Positions 58,606-64,000 of a DNA stretch of 64,000 nt are shown piece after piece. The DNA is taken from positions 1 to 64,000 of the forward strand of contig NZ_JAJUXI010000005.1 in NCBI RefSeq assembly GCF_021390515.1. Reading direction: 5' to 3'. The stretch's first letter is position 1. Each line of letters opens with the position of its first letter. Below the pieces are notes generated by a model that was not told where the DNA came from, did not search any database, and saw only the letters and a program-made list of their open reading frames with translations. The position numbers and the translations under genes were made by a program. This DNA is from Dyadobacter sp. CY326 (GTDB taxonomy: Bacteria; Bacteroidota; Bacteroidia; Cytophagales; Spirosomataceae).

Positions 58606-61600
58606 TTATTTGAAATTCCGCCCCGATGGGAAGATTTCGAGTTGAACGTCTTTCTTTCTTACCTGCGTTTTTTTGTTTACTGCCGCAGATGCGTATTCAT
58701 CTTTTTCATCCGCACGCGAAAGTGTTTGAACGTCTGGATCTGCGCCACTGGCCACATTCAGTTCACGAAGGAGTGGAGACATATCATAGCAATGACGTAC
58801 AATCACATGGACGACTTCACCTTCGATCTGTAATTTGCCTTCCACCATTAAAAGGCGCGCGCCAAGAACTTCCTTGCGGTACTTTTCAAAAAGGTGTTGA
58901 AAGACGACTAGGTTGGCTACGCCTGTCTCGTCCTCAATGGTAATAAAGCAAACCCCACCAGCTGTCCCCGGTCTTTGCCTGACCAGCACCAGGCCGGCCA
59001 CCCGGACGATTGTACCCGGTTTACGGCTGGAAAGATCCTGCGTAGCAACAACTCGCCTGTCCAGAAGCTGCTGCCGGACGAAACTCACTGGGTGGGCTTT
59101 AAGCGAAAGGGAAGTAGAAGCATAATCCTGCACGACATGCTCAGCTGGGGTTAGCTTTGGAAGCTGGACTGGTTGCTCGAATGTGCTTTGCGACTCCTGA
59201 CCGGTAAAAAGCCCAAAAGGCCTGTCTGCTAGTGCGGTCGCCTCCCACATAGCCCGCCTCCGGTCAAGTCCCATGGAGCCGAATGCATCGGCATCGGCAA
59301 GCTTTTCAATAGCGCCCTGTGATACACCCGCGTCGCGCACCAGGTGGATGGACGCATAGGGTTGACTCCTGGCTGCGACAAGCAGCTCCATTTCATCCTG
59401 CCTGATCCCTTTTACCTGCCGGAAACCCAGCCTGATCACTTTATATTTCCCTTCGGCTGGTTCAAGCATGTTGTCCCAAAAAGATAGATTTACGTCAACC
59501 GGCTTGACAACGACACCATGTTTGCGCGCATCAATGATGATCTGTGCAGGTTGGTAAAAACCCATTGGCATGCTGTTAAGCAGCGCAGCTGCAAAAACAT
59601 CAGGGTAATAGCATTTGAGCCAGCAGGAAACATATACAAGAAGGGCGAAACTGGCTGCATGGCTTTCGGGAAAACCATAACTTCCAAATCCTTCGAGCTG
59701 CCGAAATATCCTTTTTGCATAGTCTTCCGAATACCCCCTGGAAGTCATACCGTCAATTAGCTTCTTTTCAAATTGCGAGACCATCCCGCTTAATTTAAAG
59801 GTTGCCATGCTCCGGCGTAATTTGTCAGCTTCTGCCGGCGTAAAGCCTGCGGCCACAATGGCTATTTTCATCGCCTGCTCCTGAAACAGCGGTACGCCCA
59901 GCGTCCGTCCCAGGATTGCTTCCAGCTCTTTGGAAGGGTACTCGACGGCTTCTTCTCCGTTGCGCCGCCGCAGGTAGGGGTGCACCATATCGCCCTGGAT
60001 CGGGCCCGGTCTTACAATAGCTACCTCAATGACCAAATCATAAAAGTCCTTGGGCTTCATGCGCGGTAGCATGGACTGCTGGGCGCGGCTTTCGATCTGG
60101 AATACGCCAATGGTATCAGCGTGTCCGATCATATCATAAACCACCGGGTCATCCTGCGGCACATTGGCCAGTGTTAGCGAAAGGCTGTAATGCTCCTTGG
60201 CCAAGTCAAACGCTTTTCGGATGCAGGTTAGCATCCCCAGCGCCAACACATCGATTTTTAAGAAGCCAAGCGTATCAATATCGTCCTTGTTCCATTCAAT
60301 ATTGGTGCGGCCAGGCATCCTGGCATTCAGGATCGGGCACAGATCGGTGATCTTGCCCTGGGTGATCACAAAGCCGCCCGTATGCTGGCCCAGCTGGCGG
60401 GGAAATCCCATGAACTGCCGTGTCAGGTCCAGCACCTTGACCAGGTGCGGGTCATCGGCATCAAAGCCTTGCTCAGTAATCCGCTTGCCTTCAAACCATT
60501 CGTCGGTAAACTCCCAGATCGAGCCAGACAGCCGGTTGATAGCATCGACTGACATGCCCATGGCTTTGGCCACATCACGGATTGCCCCTTTTTGGTGCTG
60601 CTGGGTCACAGTGGCGACAATCGCTGAACGGTCACGTCCATACTTTTCATAAATGTACTGGATGACTTCCTCGCGGCGCTCATGCTCAAAGTCTACGTCG
60701 ATATCAGGCGGCTCGTTTCGTGCTGATGAGATAAAGCGCTCAAACAGCAAATCGAATTTGGTGGGATCGACGCTGGTGATGCCTAAACAAAAACAAACCG
60801 TTGAGTTGGCCGCCGAGCCGCGCCCTTGGCACAATATGCCCTCCTGTCTTGCAAACCGGACGATATCATAGACTGTCAAAAAATACGCAGCATAATCCAT
60901 CTCGGCAATAAACTTCATTTCATGATTAATGGCATTTACTACCTTTTCTGGCAGCGGGTCACCATAGAAATCACTGGCACCTTTCCATGCTAAAAATGTG
61001 AGTTCTTCCTGCGGGCTGCGGCCCTGGCTGGTGATCTCTTCCGGGTATACATATTTTAAACTATCCAGCGTAAACTGGCATGCATCGGCGATCTGCTGGG
61101 AGCGTCGCACTGCATCGGGAAAAGCCCTGAACAGGCGCAGCATCTCCTTTTCGGGTTTGAGGTACCGCTCTGCATTTTGATGTAGCAAAAAACCGGCATT
61201 ATAGATGGTACACTTTTCACGGATACAGGTCAAAATGTCCTGCAACTGCCTTCTCTCGGGATGGTGATAATGTACATCGTTGGTGGCAACAAGCGGGATA
61301 TTGAGCCGTTCAGCGATTTGTGAAAGGCGGTAAAGCTTTTTAGCATCATTGCCCAGGTAACCCCGACTGGCCGAAATATAGAGCTGATCACCCAGGGCGG
61401 CCCGGTAATCTTTAAGCGCTCTTTCAAAGCCAGGTTCAAAATCAAAATCAGCATTAAGCTCATCAGGGGCAACGGCAATGAATATGATCCCTTCACAGCT
61501 GGCATATACATCCCTTCGGAAAAGCGTGCATTTGCCTTTTTCTGTGCGCAGATTTCCCGTTGAAAGTAGTCCTGACAGCCTCGCGTAAGCATCCTTGTCT

Positions 61601-61839
61601 GTCGGGTATGCAAGAAGGCTCGGGCCATCAATCAAATCAAGCCGCGCTGCCGGAATGATCTGGATATCTTTCTCACGCGCCGCTGCATGGGCGCGCACAA
61701 TCCCGGCCAGTGTGTTCCGATCAGTGATGGCTATTTTCTTGTAGCCTATTGCGCATGCATATTCCACCAGTTCCTCCGGGTGCGAGCCGCCCCGCAGAAA
61801 GCTGAAATTTGTCGTTACCTGTAACTCAGTGTAGCCCAT
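58606..61839 (-). CDS. dnaE2: Error-prone DNA polymerase DnaE2 (ImuC)
   Basis: 1077 residues, the usual length. N-terminal PHP domain (ELQVTTNFSFLRGGSHPEEL), polymerase core with GRGSAANSTVCFCLGIT and the catalytic aspartates PDIDVDFEHERREE near residue 380, a second catalytic block in DTLGFLKIDVLALGML (~530), helix-hairpin-helix ~860-890, and an OB fold at ~960-1060 (TIVRVAGLVLVRQRPGTAGG). DnaE2 performs translesion synthesis with ImuB and ImuA after SOS induction. Separated from imuB by 19 bases. Confidence 0.95.
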   Translation of the reverse strand: MGYTELQVTTNFSFLRGGSHPEELVEYACAIGYKKIAITDRNTLAGIVRAHAAAREKDIQIIPAARLDLIDGPSLLAYPTDKDAYARLSGLLSTGNLRTEKGKCTLFRRDVYASCEGIIFIAVAPDELNADFDFEPGFERALKDYRAALGDQLYISASRGYLGNDAKKLYRLSQIAERLNIPLVATNDVHYHHPERRQLQDILTCIREKCTIYNAGFLLHQNAERYLKPEKEMLRLFRAFPDAVRRSQQIADACQFTLDSLKYVYPEEITSQGRSPQEELTFLAWKGASDFYGDPLPEKVVNAINHEMKFIAEMDYAAYFLTVYDIVRFARQEGILCQGRGSAANSTVCFCLGITSVDPTKFDLLFERFISSARNEPPDIDVDFEHERREEVIQYIYEKYGRDRSAIVATVTQQHQKGAIRDVAKAMGMSVDAINRLSGSIWEFTDEWFEGKRITEQGFDADDPHLVKVLDLTRQFMGFPRQLGQHTGGFVITQGKITDLCPILNARMPGRTNIEWNKDDIDTLGFLKIDVLALGMLTCIRKAFDLAKEHYSLSLTLANVPQDDPVVYDMIGHADTIGVFQIESRAQQSMLPRMKPKDFYDLVIEVAIVRPGPIQGDMVHPYLRRRNGEEAVEYPSKELEAILGRTLGVPLFQEQAMKIAIVAAGFTPAEADKLRRSMATFKLSGMVSQFEKKLIDGMTSRGYSEDYAKRIFRQLEGFGSYGFPESHAASFALLVYVSCWLKCYYPDVFAAALLNSMPMGFYQPAQIIIDARKHGVVVKPVDVNLSFWDNMLEPAEGKYKVIRLGFRQVKGIRQDEMELLVAARSQPYASIHLVRDAGVSQGAIEKLADADAFGSMGLDRRRAMWEATALADRPFGLFTGQESQSTFEQPVQLPKLTPAEHVVQDYASTSLSLKAHPVSFVRQQLLDRRVVATQDLSSRKPGTIVRVAGLVLVRQRPGTAGGVCFITIEDETGVANLVVFQHLFEKYRKEVLGARLLMVEGKLQIEGEVVHVIVRHCYDMSPLLRELNVASGADPDVQTLSRADEKDEYASAAVNKKTQVRKKDVQLEIFPSGRNFK

Positions 61840-61858
61840 GACTTATTTTATTAATGAC

Positions 61859-63358
61859 TCATGCGAAATAACCGTGTATGAACCACTCAGGCTTGTTATC
61901 ATCCTGGTAGTGCCCGAGCCGAAATATCCAGAAGCGGGCCCCTGATTCATCTTCGACGGTGTAGTAATCACGGTGAAGCCCTTGCTGGATCCACCATTCC
62001 TGTTCAATACGCTCAGGTCCATCTGCCCTTGTTATCTTGTGGACTTCGCCCTGGTAGCGGAAAAGCATGGGCGGGTAATCCGGGACCGGTGCAGAGACCT
62101 CTACCTTCTGCGGTTCTTGTAATAGGTGCACCGGCCTGGGCCGGTCTGTCCGCCAGGGAGTCTGTGGCTGCTCTTTCAAAGAGGCTGCTTCCAGGGTGCA
62201 GCGCTCTGGCCAGTAATGCTGAGCAGGCAGGTAGCGGTGGCTGATATCCGGGCCTGCCCTTGCTACCAGTCGATCAAGCAGCTCTGCAATTTCTACCCAT
62301 TTGTTTGCCGCACCAACGTTAAAGAGCTGGTCTTGCTGCTCTCCAAGAGGTTCTACCACCGGTGCTTCCAGAACGAAAAGCTCAATACCCAGTGCAGGCT
62401 CAATGGTCGGGATTTTTAGCTCGAAAAGTTTGAACAAATGCCCGGTGCTGCAACTGGCAAAACTGGTTCCGATTTCTACCTGCCTCATCTCACCATCAAT
62501 CCGGTAACATTTCAGTATCACTTTACGTACCCCCTGCCCTTCTTTTACAAGGCGGCTGCAAAGCATTTCCAGCAGCTTTTGAAGGGCAATCTCAATGCCA
62601 GGGGCTGTACGGATGGGTTCCAGGCAAGGCAAGCGTTCGGCAAATGGCTCCGGGGGGTGGATCGGCGCAAAGCCTTCATGGACATGTCCAAGCGCCTGCC
62701 CCAGCCTATCTAAAAGCGCCTGTCCAAAACGCCTTCTAAGCACAGATGGCGCCATATAAACAAAGCTTTTAATCTGGTAAAACCCAAGCTTGTACATCTT
62801 GTCTACGGTGATCGGGTCTAACCGCAGCGCGGTCGGCGGTAAGGGAAGCAGTGCATCCAGCTGGGCGCCAGGCGCAACAATACGCTGGGATTTACCAAAG
62901 CGGCAAACCGCCCAAGCGGCAGCTATGGTATCTGCCATAGCTGCCCTTACATCATAACCACTACCTTTCAGGCGCGCGACAATATCTTTCAGGTAAGCCA
63001 TTTCACCGCCCCATAAATGCGTGCACCCGGTCGCATCTAAAATCAATCCGTCATCAAGGTCAATCGCTGCAAGTGGCGTATAGCGCAGCGTCCATTTTGC
63101 AAGGGCATTTAACAGTTTTTCAGCCAGTTCTGCATCATCTTCAATGACCTCTAATGATGGCAGCACAGCGCGTGCATCCGCTGCTACCATGCCTTCCACA
63201 ATCCCGCTGGCCTGGGCCTGGGGACTGGCTGCTTTAACGACAACACGGCCGCGGCTTGGCGAAGCCAAAACAAATGAAGTGCCTGCAAGCTCGGGCCGTT
63301 TGAGCACAAGTCTGTCAGTGGTTAAATGAGGAAACCATATGGATACATAGCGTGCCAT
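61859..63358 (-). CDS. imuB: ImuB, catalytically inactive Y-family polymerase subunit
   Basis: 499 residues. Y-family fold (RYVSIWFPHLTTDRLVLKRP, DDGLILDATGCTHLWGGEMA) but the acidic active-site residues of true polymerases are not present, as is normal for ImuB. A QLFNV segment near residue 348 fits a beta-clamp-binding motif. The C-terminus carries TDRPRPVHLLQEPQKVEV and WWIQQGLHRDYYTVEDESGA, typical of ImuB tails. It connects ImuA, DnaE2 and the clamp. 3 bases separate it from imuA. Confidence 0.9.
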   Translation of the reverse strand: MARYVSIWFPHLTTDRLVLKRPELAGTSFVLASPSRGRVVVKAASPQAQASGIVEGMVAADARAVLPSLEVIEDDAELAEKLLNALAKWTLRYTPLAAIDLDDGLILDATGCTHLWGGEMAYLKDIVARLKGSGYDVRAAMADTIAAAWAVCRFGKSQRIVAPGAQLDALLPLPPTALRLDPITVDKMYKLGFYQIKSFVYMAPSVLRRRFGQALLDRLGQALGHVHEGFAPIHPPEPFAERLPCLEPIRTAPGIEIALQKLLEMLCSRLVKEGQGVRKVILKCYRIDGEMRQVEIGTSFASCSTGHLFKLFELKIPTIEPALGIELFVLEAPVVEPLGEQQDQLFNVGAANKWVEIAELLDRLVARAGPDISHRYLPAQHYWPERCTLEAASLKEQPQTPWRTDRPRPVHLLQEPQKVEVSAPVPDYPPMLFRYQGEVHKITRADGPERIEQEWWIQQGLHRDYYTVEDESGARFWIFRLGHYQDDNKPEWFIHGYFA

Positions 63359-63361
63359 CCC

Positions 63362-64000
63362 CTACCCTGCTTGGAGCAGCTGGCCCTTACCCGGGCTATC
63401 CTGCGTTCTGATGGATTTCAAATTCTGGTTATCCCACTGCACCTGCCAGCTGCCAGGGTGGCCATTGCGGATTTTTAGAAGCTGCACGTTCCAGCGCGGA
63501 TGCCCTATGCCCGGTAGCTCCGCTTGCCCCTCAGTTGGCAAGGGACTGATCTGCCACCGGCAAACAGCGGCGACCGGGTTCATACTTCGTGGATTTATCC
63601 GGTGCAAAAGCCCGGTTACGTTGCTCTGCTCGCAGGCAAGTTGAAGCCTTCGGGAGGCCGTCAGGCCGATTTCCTGCACCTGACCTATTACTGCCGAAAG
63701 AGCCTGGCAACGAAGCCCCTCTTCGATCATCCACAAAAGGTCACGCTCTTTTTTCACATCTATGAATATGACCCTTTCAGGCGCTACACCAAAAAAACTT
63801 AAAGCCGGTGGGAAAACAGTGCGATGCATTCCGACCCAGAGACAGATGCCGTCCTGCTTCATCAAAAAGCCGGCAAGTGCAGCCATAAAACCGCTTGTTG
63901 CTGCGGATTGTCCCTGATCGGTGCTGATAAATTCATGCATAGCCCCAACCGGGAACGCGCCTTGGGGGAAGGCGGCCTGAATGGGCCCAAGCCCTGTTCC
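63362..64000 (-). CDS. imuA: ImuA (RecA-like), 5' end outside the window
   Basis: The frame is open to the right edge, so the start is missing; the ATG at 63940 is internal, because the 20 codons before it (LGPIQAAFPQGAFPVGA) are the conserved ImuA opening before HEFIS. The RecA-like core follows: FMAALAGFLMKQDGICLWVG, VIFIDVKKERDLLWMIEEGL, RRLQLACEQSNVTGLLHR. First gene of the mutagenesis operon in this window; the LexA-controlled promoter would lie beyond position 64000. Confidence 0.85.
   Translation of the reverse strand, partial: GTGLGPIQAAFPQGAFPVGAMHEFISTDQGQSAATSGFMAALAGFLMKQDGICLWVGMHRTVFPPALSFFGVAPERVIFIDVKKERDLLWMIEEGLRCQALSAVIGQVQEIGLTASRRLQLACEQSNVTGLLHRINPRSMNPVAAVCRWQISPLPTEGQAELPGIGHPRWNVQLLKIRNGHPGSWQVQWDNQNLKSIRTQDSPGKGQLLQAG

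Noticed and set aside
63362-64000. LexA (SOS) box for the imu operon
   Set aside because: The operon promoter lies beyond the right edge, so no SOS box could be examined.
1-64000. CRISPR arrays, rRNA and tRNA genes
   Set aside because: No regularly spaced direct repeats, rRNA-like or tRNA-like sequence were found on reading both strands.

Overview
The window looks like a chromosomal accessory region of a Bacteroidota bacterium, most likely order Cytophagales and close to Dyadobacter or Spirosoma. The reasons are TonB-dependent receptors with a carboxypeptidase-like N-terminal domain, PadR plus prefix-domain FtsX permease pairs, a FISUMP protein, an NrtR/AraR-like Nudix regulator next to a PQQ-type sugar dehydrogenase with PKD, cytochrome c and CBM6 modules, and promoters of the Bacteroidota type (TTG-N19-21-TAnnTTTG) with few Shine-Dalgarno sequences. 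The genus is inference.

Layout. 1-1052: end-truncated astacin-like lipoprotein protease. 1183-3778: membrane protein, cupin, acetyltransferase-like protein and DoxX. 4100-14750: a gene graveyard built round two intact PAS-LuxR regulators (4987, 6792), two decayed copies of them, one intact cupin and two cupin relics, a flavin monooxygenase, a YceI protein and a di-heme cytochrome. Five perfect copies of the palindrome TAGTGC-N4-GCACTA sit here, each directly against the -33 element of a promoter. Relics of an acyltransferase, an IS21 transposase and an SDR end this zone. 14860-16266: an IS3-family element with a programmed -1 frameshift site. 16365-20472: TraB/GumN, membrane, CPBP protease and DUF2807-like proteins. 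21487-25576: a BlaI repressor, a BlaR1/M56-TonB sensor and a TonB receptor with matching candidate operators. 26434-34639: OmpA, FISUMP, PadR/FtsX and lipoprotein genes among dispersed repeats. 34775-35764: repeat X joined to a broken serine recombinase. 35826-37804: overlapping operon of hydrolase, ECF sigma factor and membrane protein. 38140-43901: AraC regulators, an SDR and a second TonB receptor. 44411-45687: broken histidine kinase. 45919-50724: TetR/SDR, cupin, DUF4267, Crp and NmrA/HxlR genes with clear operators. 51199-57741: a Nudix-type regulator divergent from a sugar oxidation cluster (sugar dehydrogenase, isomerase, truncated receptor, di-heme peroxidase). 58117-64000: SOS-mutagenesis operon imuA-imuB-dnaE2 plus a fourth, unrecognised gene.

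The most unusual content is the palindrome/PAS-LuxR module family. The regulators share an identical recognition helix, intact or decayed copies lie divergent from the operator-bearing promoters, and the promoter geometry is the same at all five sites. This suggests a small local regulon that has been duplicated and is now decaying. Also notable are the imu operon's fourth gene, two families of dispersed intergenic repeats, and several regulator-operator pairs readable directly from the sequence. No tRNA, rRNA or CRISPR array was seen.
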